From CAYFNF01 sp964344485 (GTDB taxonomy: Bacteria; Patescibacteriota; Patescibacteriia; UBA9570; XYC2-FULL-38-9), in assembly GCA_964344485.1 (NCBI GenBank), contig CAYFNF010000006.1, positions 1 through 64,000 of the forward strand: a stretch of 64,000 bases of DNA. The letters run 5' to 3'. The notes under the pieces were generated by a model. It saw nothing but the letters and a program-made list of their open reading frames with translations. It had not been told where the DNA came from and did no database searches. A program made the position numbers and the translations under genes. Positions 25,702-33,400 of the stretch are shown here, one piece after another; the stretch's first letter is position 1; the number at the start of each line of letters is the position of its first letter.

Positions 25702-26856
25702 ATGACAGTAGAACAACAAATTAACAATGAGTTCCTCGCGTATAAGAGCGAGGTCAAGCGAAAAGCATCTGGATGTATAAAACATGACTACTTAGTACCT
25801 GCTGGGCCGTACGAAGAACAATGGGATTGGGACGGTTTTTTTATAGGCATGAGCTTGCTTGCTGACATTCCATCAGAAGCGATATATTTGAAAAACTGGG
25901 CATTAAATTACCTATACGTAGTAAACAAAAAAACTGGCTTCTGCCCAGGACTACTCACACCAAAAGGACGAGACACACGGCTGAACCACATCAAGCCGTT
26001 TTTAGCGCAAGGTGTCTATTTTGCAAGCAAGAATCTCGACGATTTTACTTGGGCGCGACCGTATATTAAAGAGATCGAACGAGTTATTACGTACCGAGAA
26101 CGGTATCTGTGGAGTAAAAAATACGGGCTTGGTATGTGGTACGACGGAATGGAATCAGGAGCAGATAATAACATTGCACTACTGCCGTATAAAAAAGGTA
26201 CTGTGGTGAGTGCGGATTTGAACGCATTTTTATATCGCGAGTACATTGCATTGAGTCGAATCGCAAAAGAGCTTGGTCAAGTTGGTGTACAAAAGAGGTT
26301 CGCGAAAAAAGCAGCGGTGTTGAAGCAGAATATGAATAAGTATCTATGGGACACTGAACGTTCCAGTTACTACAATATCCATACCCCCACTGACGAAATG
26401 ATCTATAGAGATACGTATTCGAATATCATTCCGTTGTGGGCTGGGCTTGCATCACAGAAAAACGGACGTGCAATGATTGAACGAATTGTACTGAATCCAA
26501 AAAAGATGTGGGCACGCTACGGTATTCGCACGTTAGCAAAAGACGACCCGGATTATAACAACAGAAATATCATTAAGCCGCATTCAAACTGGCAAGGTCC
26601 GGTCTGGCCGATTGCAAACTACTTATACTTGCATGCATTGCTGAATTACGGTTTTCAGAAACAGGCGAAGGTTTTAGCGCAACGCATTATGTCTGTCTGT
26701 CTTCAAGATATTAAGCGGTCTGGTGGAATGCACGAAAACTATCACGCAGACACAGGAAAAGCGCTTGCAGCACCAAATTTTGTAAGCTGGAACTTACTCG
26801 TCGCACAAATGAGTGAACAAGCGCAAACCAAAACAAATCCATTTGAAATAGTGTAA
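25702..26856 (+). CDS. GH63/trehalase-like (alpha/alpha)6 glycoside hydrolase
   Basis: This cytoplasmic protein of 384 residues has the repeated helical-barrel signs of the GH15/GH37/GH63 group: EEQWDWDGFF near residue 38, a central WYDGMESGADNN and the C-terminal HSNWQGPVWPIANYL, which contains the conserved N-W-x-GP-W block. Such enzymes release glucose or mannose from alpha-linked di- or oligosaccharides, and one branch hydrolyses mannosyl- or glucosylglycerate. The next gene resembles a glucosyl-3-phosphoglycerate synthase, so action on such a solute is attractive but unproven. The composition is native, unlike both neighbours. Confidence 0.82.
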   Translation: MTVEQQINNEFLAYKSEVKRKASGCIKHDYLVPAGPYEEQWDWDGFFIGMSLLADIPSEAIYLKNWALNYLYVVNKKTGFCPGLLTPKGRDTRLNHIKPFLAQGVYFASKNLDDFTWARPYIKEIERVITYRERYLWSKKYGLGMWYDGMESGADNNIALLPYKKGTVVSADLNAFLYREYIALSRIAKELGQVGVQKRFAKKAAVLKQNMNKYLWDTERSSYYNIHTPTDEMIYRDTYSNIIPLWAGLASQKNGRAMIERIVLNPKKMWARYGIRTLAKDDPDYNNRNIIKPHSNWQGPVWPIANYLYLHALLNYGFQKQAKVLAQRIMSVCLQDIKRSGGMHENYHADTGKALAAPNFVSWNLLVAQMSEQAQTKTNPFEIV

Positions 26857-26862
26857 TATTGT

Positions 26863-26927
26863 GAATTTCGTACAGTTGTTGCGAAATTCGATTCACAAAT
26901 GAGGGGGCATCTATTGCCCCTTCCTTT
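26863..26927 (+). terminator. Inverted repeat and terminator after the GH63-like gene
   Basis: GAATTTCG (26863-26870) pairs with CGAAATTC (26882-26889). A second stem GGGGCA/TGCCCC (26904-26909, 26915-26920) is followed by TTCCTTT. Confidence 0.65.
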
Positions 26928-26943
26928 GTGGAGAGATCCACTG

Positions 26944-27037
26944 CTTGACAAGGCGTGACTCTTTGATATGAATGCTGCTTCTCCCGTGAGAAGAGCCAAC
27001 ACGTGAAACACCCCCCGTTCCTCCTGAAGGGAGGAAC
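26944..27037 (+). promoter_or_regulatory. Promoter and two leader hairpins of unit J
   Basis: TTGACA (26944-26949), a 17-base spacer and TATGAA (26967-26972). CTTCTC/GAGAAG with loop CCGT (26978-26993) lies at the predicted mRNA start. A second perfect 8-bp stem GTTCCTCC/GGAGGAAC (27017-27037) encloses a Shine-Dalgarno-like GGAGG. Confidence 0.65.
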
Positions 27038-27062
27038 CAACTCCGACGAGAGGACTGCCGAC

Positions 27063-28448
27063 ATGAAAGGGCGAAACCCAAGATCGCCTGGGGGCCTGGG
27101 CCATGGAGAAGACGCCAAGGCACGGTTGCGAGAAGCGACCGGCCGAGGTGACCGACTCTGGGTCGACGGCCACACCGCGGATAGCACGGCCGCGATCCAA
27201 CACGTGCTCAGCGGGTTTTACGGGCCCAAGCTGCCACTGCCCAAGGGCAACGAACCCGGACAGATCGCGCACTGGTTCGACCAGGTGCGTGGTGCGCAGG
27301 ACCGCTGGTCCGACGACGTGCGTGCAGCACGACCGCTGACCACGAACTTCGTCACCAGCCCGAGCACGCGGGTGATCATCCCGATGCACGAGTTCGACGA
27401 GGAGCGCAAGGGCATCCCGGGTCCGGTGCTGGACTACCTGCTGGCCGCTGGCCTGCAACCGCACCAGATCGTGGTCCTGGACCACTTCTCAGCCCCGCAA
27501 TGTGCAGCGGCAGCGCGTGAGCGCGGTGTGATCGTGGTCTCGGCCGACGAGCTGCTTCCATGCCTGCATACCGATCAGCTCCGTCCGATACTGGGCGACT
27601 ACAAGCTGCACCTGGGCAAGGGCGTCTCCGTGATGCTGGCCGGACTGGTCACGCACCTGCTCCACACCATGGACAGGATCCCGGAGCCCGGCCACGTCAT
27701 CTGGATGGACAGCGAGCTCGATGCGCTGGACGACGGAAGCGGCCGGAACGGCTACGACCCGGCCCACTACCTGTCGTACCCGATCGCTGCGGAACCGGGC
27801 GCGAACGGCTGGGCCATGGTCCTGCAGACCCACTGCAACCGGGGCAACGAAGCGGTCTACACCGCGTTCACGACCCTGAGCATCTGGGCCGGCACCCTGC
27901 CGGAGGAGCACGCGCGGTACGTCCTGGGGCTCCGGGACTACCTGATCCGGCTGGTGCACCCGTGCGCCGGCGAGCGACTGCTCCAGTGGGACGCGTTCAT
28001 GGGTTGCCCGATCGGGCACCACTACACCGTGGAGCACAGCGTCAACGTGGCGTTGGCCGGGATGAGCATGGACGCGGGCGCCAACAACGTGGCGCAGATC
28101 ATGAACCCGTCCAACCGGATCGACGGCACCAACGCCCTGGACCCGTGGCGCGACGCGCGCTGGACCGAGCAGAAGATGATGACCGCGATCGCGCGGATCT
28201 ACCACGTGCTCGCCCGACTCGGCGTCCAGATCCACACCGCGACCCTGGACCAGATCCAGGAGCTCAACTCCACGATCGCGGCAGGGATGGATCCGTGGAT
28301 CCCGATCCTGCCGCCCATGCCCGGACAGGTCTGGATCCAGCCCCACACCCCGGACCGGATCATCCCGAGCATCCGCACCCTGGTCGACGAGGGTCTCGTC
28401 GACATCCCCCGTGCCTGTGAGGTGGTCAGCGCCAGCATCATCGACTGA
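27063..28448 (+). CDS. GT-A glycosyltransferase resembling glucosyl-3-phosphoglycerate synthase (unit J)
   Basis: I place the start at ATG 27063, about eight bases after AGAGGA; a GTG at 27003 extends the frame but runs through the leader hairpins. The 461-residue protein has a GT-A-like N-terminal motif VIIPMHEF with VVLDHFSA, an acidic sugar-nucleotide segment HVIWMDSELDALD and GHHYTVEHSVNVALAG followed by AQIMNPSNR. The last part resembles the Y-x-x-E and QVxxxxR acceptor-side motifs of GpgS/MpgS enzymes, which join a sugar nucleotide to 3-phosphoglycerate. The match is partial, so the family call is tentative. GC-rich, with its own promoter. Confidence 0.6.
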   Translation: MKGRNPRSPGGLGHGEDAKARLREATGRGDRLWVDGHTADSTAAIQHVLSGFYGPKLPLPKGNEPGQIAHWFDQVRGAQDRWSDDVRAARPLTTNFVTSPSTRVIIPMHEFDEERKGIPGPVLDYLLAAGLQPHQIVVLDHFSAPQCAAAARERGVIVVSADELLPCLHTDQLRPILGDYKLHLGKGVSVMLAGLVTHLLHTMDRIPEPGHVIWMDSELDALDDGSGRNGYDPAHYLSYPIAAEPGANGWAMVLQTHCNRGNEAVYTAFTTLSIWAGTLPEEHARYVLGLRDYLIRLVHPCAGERLLQWDAFMGCPIGHHYTVEHSVNVALAGMSMDAGANNVAQIMNPSNRIDGTNALDPWRDARWTEQKMMTAIARIYHVLARLGVQIHTATLDQIQELNSTIAAGMDPWIPILPPMPGQVWIQPHTPDRIIPSIRTLVDEGLVDIPRACEVVSASIID

Positions 28449-28469
28449 CGAGCGCACCACGCACCTGCA

Positions 28470-28482
28470 ACGGGTTTTTTTA
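28470..28482 (+). terminator. T-run ending unit J
   Basis: A run of seven T follows GC-rich sequence 25 bases after the stop. Only a very short stem (ACC/GGT) is visible, so this is the weakest terminator of the set. Confidence 0.35.
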
Positions 28483-28532
28483 TTGTCTACTGTGCTGTAT
28501 TTTTCCGCGCAATATAGATCTTTCACTCCGAC

Positions 28533-28561
28533 TTGACATTTTCAGTAAAATCTACTACGGT
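28533..28561 (+). promoter_or_regulatory. Promoter of unit K
   Basis: TTGACA (28533-28538), a 17-base spacer and TACGGT (28556-28561). Confidence 0.5.
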
Positions 28562-28582
28562 GCAGGCACAATCAATAGATTC

Positions 28583-28666
28583 CTAGGAGTCGAAAAACAA
28601 GGGGGAATGCAATTTCCTTTTATTTTTCGACTGCTAGCTATTGGATGAACCTTTCACGATTGGAGG
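28583..28666 (+). promoter_or_regulatory. 55-base leader hairpin and Shine-Dalgarno of unit K
   Basis: CTAGGAGTCGAAAAA (28583-28597) pairs with TTTTTCGACTGCTAG (28623-28637) with one mismatch. An inner AGGGGGAA/TTTCCTTT stem continues it with G-T pairs. GGAGG follows at 28662-28666. Confidence 0.7.
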
Positions 28667-28676
28667 AATAAGAGCT

Positions 28677-29807
28677 TTGGCTCGTCAAAGACACGACGGC
28701 AAGTCCAAGGCGGACGCGAAGCGAAGGCGAGATCGTGCTGCGACCGACAAGCTCTGGGCTGAGTTTGAAGTGGACTGCGGAGGCGATCCCGAGATCGCCA
28801 GGGATGAGCTCCCGTCCGGTGAATACTCCGTAGAACAGGTCGAGGCCTTCGACCTGATTCACGAATGGGTCACCGGACTGCGAAGCGCATGCCAGGACGA
28901 CCCGGACGATGCAGCAGAGATGTGCTACAACCTCTTCTACGAGTACTGGGGACCCGTACTGATCGCCTACCTCTGGTGGGTTATCGGCAGCACCGATCCA
29001 GATCGCCAGGTCCTGATCATCCCGATGCGGGATGCGTGGCCTGTACGCGAACTGCTGCGCAGACCTGCGCTGTTCGGTCCACTGAGCCGCTCCCCGGTGG
29101 TCACGTACCTGAACCGTCCACTGGTCGGTACACATGACGACCTGGGTGGAGTGCATCGACCCAGCGCCGTGACCGAGAAGATGGTCCGGTCGTACGTGAG
29201 CGCGATCCTGCGCATGAAGAAGGGCGAGGGCGTCCTGGTCGACATCGGTCAGTACGGCACGCTGATCAGGCAGGTCCACACGATCTTCAGCAGAACGCTG
29301 GGTGCGCGGATGTTCTTCAGCAAGAACCCCGCAATCCCAAGCTGGTGCCGATCGATCGGTCTGCCCGAAGAGGTGTCCGAAGTCCTGGCCGACTCCCTGG
29401 AACTCACCCCCAAGGAGAGCCACCGGCCTATCGATCTTCACCGCGTCTCGGTCATGGTCAACGATCGCAGACGTCAGCGATGGGAAGAGGTCCGCAACCC
29501 CACGGGGTACATCTCTCAGCTCTGCGTGCACGCGATCCGTCGCGCGCTCTCGGACTGTCAGCCCCCAAGACACGTGCTCCGTGCAGTGCAGCGCCTGTGG
29601 GACCTCCACGAGAAGTCGTACGACCGCCCGCACATGTGGAACGGAATCCTGCCGCGGCCCATGCCTTCATGGACTGGTGCCCAGCAATTCCTGGATACGT
29701 TCCCGTCCGCGCTCGAGGTCAACCCCCAAGAGCTTCTCACGAGTCCGGCTGCTGGCGACCGCAACATCGTCAGGCCACCCGCAAGCTCGCACCGGCGACG
29801 ACGCTAG
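28677..29807 (+). CDS. HAD-like protein of the polysaccharide-associated type (unit K, tentative)
   Basis: The start is set at TTG 28677, ten bases after GGAGG; an upstream TTG at 28641 is in frame but precedes the ribosome site. The 376-residue protein starts with a Lys/Arg-rich helix. It contains YWGPVLIAYLWWV, LIIPMRDAWPVREL, TYLNRP and GVLVDIGQYGTLI. This order resembles HAD-like proteins of surface polysaccharide loci, where RDG and DIGxxGS motifs occur in the same places. The call rests on this resemblance only, and catalytic competence is uncertain. The end is Arg-rich. GC-rich codons throughout. Confidence 0.5.
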   Translation: MARQRHDGKSKADAKRRRDRAATDKLWAEFEVDCGGDPEIARDELPSGEYSVEQVEAFDLIHEWVTGLRSACQDDPDDAAEMCYNLFYEYWGPVLIAYLWWVIGSTDPDRQVLIIPMRDAWPVRELLRRPALFGPLSRSPVVTYLNRPLVGTHDDLGGVHRPSAVTEKMVRSYVSAILRMKKGEGVLVDIGQYGTLIRQVHTIFSRTLGARMFFSKNPAIPSWCRSIGLPEEVSEVLADSLELTPKESHRPIDLHRVSVMVNDRRRQRWEEVRNPTGYISQLCVHAIRRALSDCQPPRHVLRAVQRLWDLHEKSYDRPHMWNGILPRPMPSWTGAQQFLDTFPSALEVNPQELLTSPAAGDRNIVRPPASSHRRRR

Positions 29808-29852
29808 CAGGACCGCCGTCCCTGCATCACCGCTGTCGCCTCCCCTTTTTTT
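29794..29852 (+). terminator. Two-stem terminator of unit K
   Basis: GGCGAC (29794-29799) pairs with GTCGCC (29835-29840). Inside, CAGGAC pairs with GTCCCTG. A run of seven T follows after four bases. Confidence 0.6.
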
Positions 29853-29869
29853 ATTCAATGCAGCACCGC

Positions 29870-29942
29870 TACAATGGCTATGCTGCGGTAGTAGTGAATT
29901 CCTGCTATCTGCTGTGACTCACATCAGATACAAGGAATTCAC
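29870..29942 (+). promoter_or_regulatory. Possible -10 box and 49-base inverted repeat in the leader of unit L
   Basis: TACAAT at 29870-29875 may be a -10 box with a poor -35. GTGAATTCCT (29894-29903) and AGGAATTCAC (29933-29942) pair perfectly, TATCTG pairs with CAGATA inside them, and GTG pairs with CAC at the tip. GGAGG and AGGAG precede the ATG at 29991. Confidence 0.65.
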
Positions 29943-29990
29943 ACGAATTCCCGAACCTTTGTACAACCCGAACCCGGAGGTAATAGGAGA

Positions 29991-30890
29991 ATGGATCCGA
30001 AACGGTTCCGAGGTTGCAAGCGGCTGTGGCTGCTTGACCTGGACCGAACCGTACTCGGTCCAGGGGAAGGGCTCTCCCAGATCATGGCCACGTCATTGGC
30101 CAGCTTGCTGCACGACGTCCACACCGTGGTCGGTGACCGCCTGGGATGGATCTCTGGCACGTCCACGCGCGGACTCTGGCAGTGGGAGCGACTGCTCGGC
30201 ATCGCCCATCGCATCATGAACATCTACGTGAGCGAAGAGGGCGCCTGCACCATGGCACCCAAGGGCTGGCTCGCGCACGAGCACTCCTGCGGCATGTCCA
30301 TCAAGTGGCACGTTCAGCCGAGAGAGCTTGCGTGGGAGCGGCACTGCAGGAAGGTCGCGCAACTCGCGCTCCAGCGCAAATGGCAGGTCGGTCTGTCACA
30401 CCCGTCAACCGCATGCGCTCTGACCACAACCATGTCCCCGATGGCACCGATGATCTGGGTGGACGTCACGCGTCTGGCCAGCTTCACCAGCGAGGTGCGG
30501 GTCGCGGATGTGGCCAATCGTGCGGTGATCGACGCTGACAGGACTGCCGAAGCGTACGAGATGATCCACGCCTACTTCACGCACGCGCTCGGAGGTGAGC
30601 CGTACATGGAGTGGGCAGCCACCGAAGGCTGGATCGACGTGCCCAACCCGAGCGCAAGCAAGGGTGCGGCCGTACGCGAGCTGCGTGCGCTGGTGCCGGA
30701 AGACACCGAGATCATCGTGGTCGAGAACGGCAAGAACGGTGCGTCGTGCGCAGGCATCGACAACGTCACGCTGGTCGCGGTCGCGAACGCGGACCAAGAG
30801 CTCCTGGACGTGGCCGACCACATCACGAAGCAGCCGTACACACACGGTGTGATCGAGTACCTGAGCCAGGTCACTGGGATCAGCCCCTGA
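29991..30890 (+). CDS. HAD-superfamily (Cof/MPGP-like) protein with degenerate motif IV (unit L)
   Basis: The 299-residue product begins with motif I LLDLDRTVLGPG, where Asp16 and Asp18 are the nucleophile and acid/base, then motif II WISGTSTRG, a cap domain, and motif III lysine in SASKGAAVREL. The C-terminal region aligns with Cof-type or mannosyl-3-phosphoglycerate phosphatases (VAVANADQELLDVADHIT). However, motif IV reads VVENGKNGAS where the family has GD-x-x-ND, so the usual Mg-binding Asp is absent. Activity may be altered or lost. It could pair with unit J as synthase and phosphatase. The start follows GGAGGTAATAGGAGA. Confidence 0.72.
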   Translation: MDPKRFRGCKRLWLLDLDRTVLGPGEGLSQIMATSLASLLHDVHTVVGDRLGWISGTSTRGLWQWERLLGIAHRIMNIYVSEEGACTMAPKGWLAHEHSCGMSIKWHVQPRELAWERHCRKVAQLALQRKWQVGLSHPSTACALTTTMSPMAPMIWVDVTRLASFTSEVRVADVANRAVIDADRTAEAYEMIHAYFTHALGGEPYMEWAATEGWIDVPNPSASKGAAVRELRALVPEDTEIIVVENGKNGASCAGIDNVTLVAVANADQELLDVADHITKQPYTHGVIEYLSQVTGISP

Positions 30891-30900
30891 GCCCTGAAGT

Positions 30901-30934
30901 CCCGACAGCGGAGGAGCGTCGGGCGATTTTTTTT
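30901..30934 (+). terminator. Terminator of unit L
   Basis: CCCGAC (30901-30906) pairs with GTCGGG (30918-30923), then three bases and a run of eight T. Confidence 0.75.
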
Positions 30935-31005
30935 ACTGGAAGTAATGCGGTGCTGATTCTTATATTGACGAATAAGAAAATTTATCGCACAATAGAATCT
31001 GAACT

Positions 31006-31791
31006 ATGTCACTTCTTGAATCACTTTTCAATGTAAAAAAACCGATCATCGGCATGCTGCATCTGCCGCCAACAGACGGGTACTCTGGCTTCCCGGGTCT
31101 TGATGAGTTTGTTGAATTTGCAGTAGAAGAAGCAATAGCGCTGGAGCAAGGAGGCGTGCACGCTATTTTAATAGAGAATGATAACGACCATCCGCATACT
31201 GTTTTGATTAAACCCAAGCAAATATCGAGCTTTTTTACTGCTGCAAAAGAAATTAGCAAAGCAGTCTCTGTACCGATCGGTTTTGATGTGCTGCTAAACG
31301 ACTGGCAAGCAGCGCTAGACTTAGCAAAAGAGAATGACGGTGTATTTATCCGCATTGACGTATTCGTTGATAGAGTAGACTCCCCTGCTGGACATATCGA
31401 GCCTGAAGCTCCACAGATCATGGCACACAGAAAGTACATTGACGCTGAACATATTGCCGTGTTTGCTGATATTCAGCCAAAACATAAAACGTTATTGGAA
31501 GAAGGTAAACCGTTAACCAGGTCAGCACAGCAAGCGATCGAAGCCGGCGCGGATGCACTGGTGGTCAGTGGAGAGCAAACTGGCATGGAGACTGCACTTT
31601 CAGACATTGAACAAGTAAAACAGATGTTTCCAGAGACTCCGCTCATTATCGGATCTGGCTTGAATGCAGAAAATATCCAAGATCAGCTTCGTGAAGCAGA
31701 CGGTGCGATTGTCGGCACCTCACTGAAAAATGCGAACGAACGCATTGACATTGAAAAAGTAAAACAATTAGTTTCATTACGACCCGTATGA
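31006..31791 (+). CDS. BtpA/SgcQ-family TIM-barrel protein
   Basis: The 261-residue protein matches the BtpA family: KPIIGMLHLPP at the start, GVHAILIENDND, a central PIGFDVLLND, ADALVVSGEQTG and the C-terminal phosphate-binding-like IIGSGLNAENI with GAIVGTSLK. Members are uncharacterised TIM-barrel proteins linked to photosystem biogenesis in cyanobacteria and to sugar metabolism (SgcQ) in enterobacteria. Here it overlaps a sugar kinase by four bases, so a role in handling a phosphorylated sugar is more likely. TTGACG lies at 30965-30970, but a clear -10 box is missing. Native composition. Confidence 0.88.
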   Translation: MSLLESLFNVKKPIIGMLHLPPTDGYSGFPGLDEFVEFAVEEAIALEQGGVHAILIENDNDHPHTVLIKPKQISSFFTAAKEISKAVSVPIGFDVLLNDWQAALDLAKENDGVFIRIDVFVDRVDSPAGHIEPEAPQIMAHRKYIDAEHIAVFADIQPKHKTLLEEGKPLTRSAQQAIEAGADALVVSGEQTGMETALSDIEQVKQMFPETPLIIGSGLNAENIQDQLREADGAIVGTSLKNANERIDIEKVKQLVSLRPV

Positions 31792-32600
31792 TTATCTCTA
31801 TTGGCGACATCAGCATTGACCACTACATAACCACTGGTGAAAAGTATGTCGGAGGTATTGCAACGAATTTTGCAGTGCATGTTCATCGCATGGGTGAACC
31901 AGTCACATTAATGAGCGCGATTGGAAACGATGAAAACGGAGAGCTGTTTCTTGCGCAGATGAAACAGGAAGGGCTGGATGTCTCATCCGTACAGATAATC
32001 CCTGGCCCAACTTCCAAGCAGCGTATTCGGCTAATGGGGAAAGAACGCGAGTTCTGTGGATTCTTCTCCGGTGTGCTCGGGTACTTTTCACTCACTGATG
32101 ACGACTTACAGACCATTTCAGAGTCTGACGCAGTGGTGATTCCGCTCACAGATGGAATGAAGCATGTATTTGAACAAGTTATGGAGCACGACTGTGAAAA
32201 AGCACTGAAAGTAGTAGACTTCTCTCGGGACGCGGATGTGCCTGGGTTTAGTCATGGAGATATCATGTCCATGCTCTTGCACTACTGTAATGACTTGGAC
32301 ATCGCATTTCTTGGTGGTGATGAAAACATGATTGAGACTACACAGTCTATCGCAGAAGCAAATCCAAATAAGATACTCGTACTCACACTTGGACCAAAAG
32401 GCGCGGTAGCGTTCTACAATGACAAGGTGTATAAAAAACCAGCGGTCTGGATAAAAGATATGGTAGATACCACCGGGTGCGGAGATGCGTTCAGAGCTGG
32501 GTTTGTTGTTACATATTTACAGTCACAAGATATAAACGAAGCGTTGCAAGTCGGTGCAAAAATTGCTGCACGCGCAGCTACACACGTTGGCGGTTTTTAA
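31788..32600 (+). CDS. PfkB-family sugar kinase
   Basis: This 270-residue kinase starts at the ATGA overlap with the BtpA-like gene. It has the PfkB outline: ISIGDISIDHY, a Gly-poor GGIATNFAVHVHRMG, a middle IAFLGGDENMIE and the C-terminal DTTGCGDAFRAGF with the catalytic Asp. The short length and SIGD start recall fructoselysine 6-kinase-like members. The substrate is unknown; coupling with BtpA suggests a two-step path. Its stop overlaps the stop of recO on the other strand. Confidence 0.87.
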   Translation: MIISIGDISIDHYITTGEKYVGGIATNFAVHVHRMGEPVTLMSAIGNDENGELFLAQMKQEGLDVSSVQIIPGPTSKQRIRLMGKEREFCGFFSGVLGYFSLTDDDLQTISESDAVVIPLTDGMKHVFEQVMEHDCEKALKVVDFSRDADVPGFSHGDIMSMLLHYCNDLDIAFLGGDENMIETTQSIAEANPNKILVLTLGPKGAVAFYNDKVYKKPAVWIKDMVDTTGCGDAFRAGFVVTYLQSQDINEALQVGAKIAARAATHVGGF

Positions 32601-33349
32601 CGATTATTAAACAACGAAAGAAAGACCTCTTGAGACTGTAACGGTCTCTCGGTGTTGTATTGTAATAAAGATAAGATGAAATCGTGGACTTCTTTCCACT
32701 CTTGTTCTTGCACGTGCAGCTTTACCACCTCAGAGTATGATTGCTCTCGTAAGAATCGTAACACTTTAATGGCGTCTGCTGACAGTCGAAGAGTTTCATC
32801 CTGGCTGCGACACTCCTTGCATTCAACATTCCAAAGCTTGTAATTAAATTTACTCCCTTCAATTGCAATTGGTTTTTTGCATTGGTGACACGAATGCAGA
32901 TCCATGTGATAACCAAGTAATGAAAACAGTTGTAGAAGCGCCGCATACAGTGCGAACATATGCGCTTCATTCTCGTGAAGCCATACGTAAAAACTACGAA
33001 CAAATGAATAGAACTCCTCATCCTGATGCCCTTCTTCTGTAAATCTGTCAATTACTTCGGAAAAAAAGCTCGCAATGGAGCTATGCAGAATAGACTGTCT
33101 CAGGAGCGCATTTGATTGAATCACGCTTGAGCCAGCGATAATATCGATGGTTTTTGAACGTGCTATAAAAAAATCCGAATGGATGAACGGCTCTAAATGG
33201 CCTGCCAACTTTGACCCTTGCTTGCGAGCACTAATCGCTCGCGTAGTGATCTTGCCGTAGTCTTTGGTGAGTAACCGAAGCATACGATCCTGCTCCTTGT
33301 AGTTCCATCGTTTCAATATGATTCCCTCGGTTTTATACGTCTGTGACAT
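32597..33349 (-). CDS. recO: DNA repair protein RecO
   Basis: RecO loads RecA onto SSB-coated DNA together with RecR. The protein has the N-terminal OB fold (TEGIILKRWNYKEQD, LLTKDYGKI) and a helical C-terminal part with a Cys4 zinc site (CHQCKK and CKECRS). The chosen start, MSQTYK, lies six bases after TATAAT on the minus strand (33356-33361), a leaderless arrangement; a longer frame to 33367 would include that box. About 250 residues is normal. Confidence 0.92.
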   Translation of the reverse strand: MSQTYKTEGIILKRWNYKEQDRMLRLLTKDYGKITTRAISARKQGSKLAGHLEPFIHSDFFIARSKTIDIIAGSSVIQSNALLRQSILHSSIASFFSEVIDRFTEEGHQDEEFYSFVRSFYVWLHENEAHMFALYAALLQLFSLLGYHMDLHSCHQCKKPIAIEGSKFNYKLWNVECKECRSQDETLRLSADAIKVLRFLREQSYSEVVKLHVQEQEWKEVHDFILSLLQYNTERPLQSQEVFLSLFNNR

Positions 33350-33400
33350 AGCTGTATTATAACACAACCAATCATGACGCGCTGCGTATATTATGAACGC

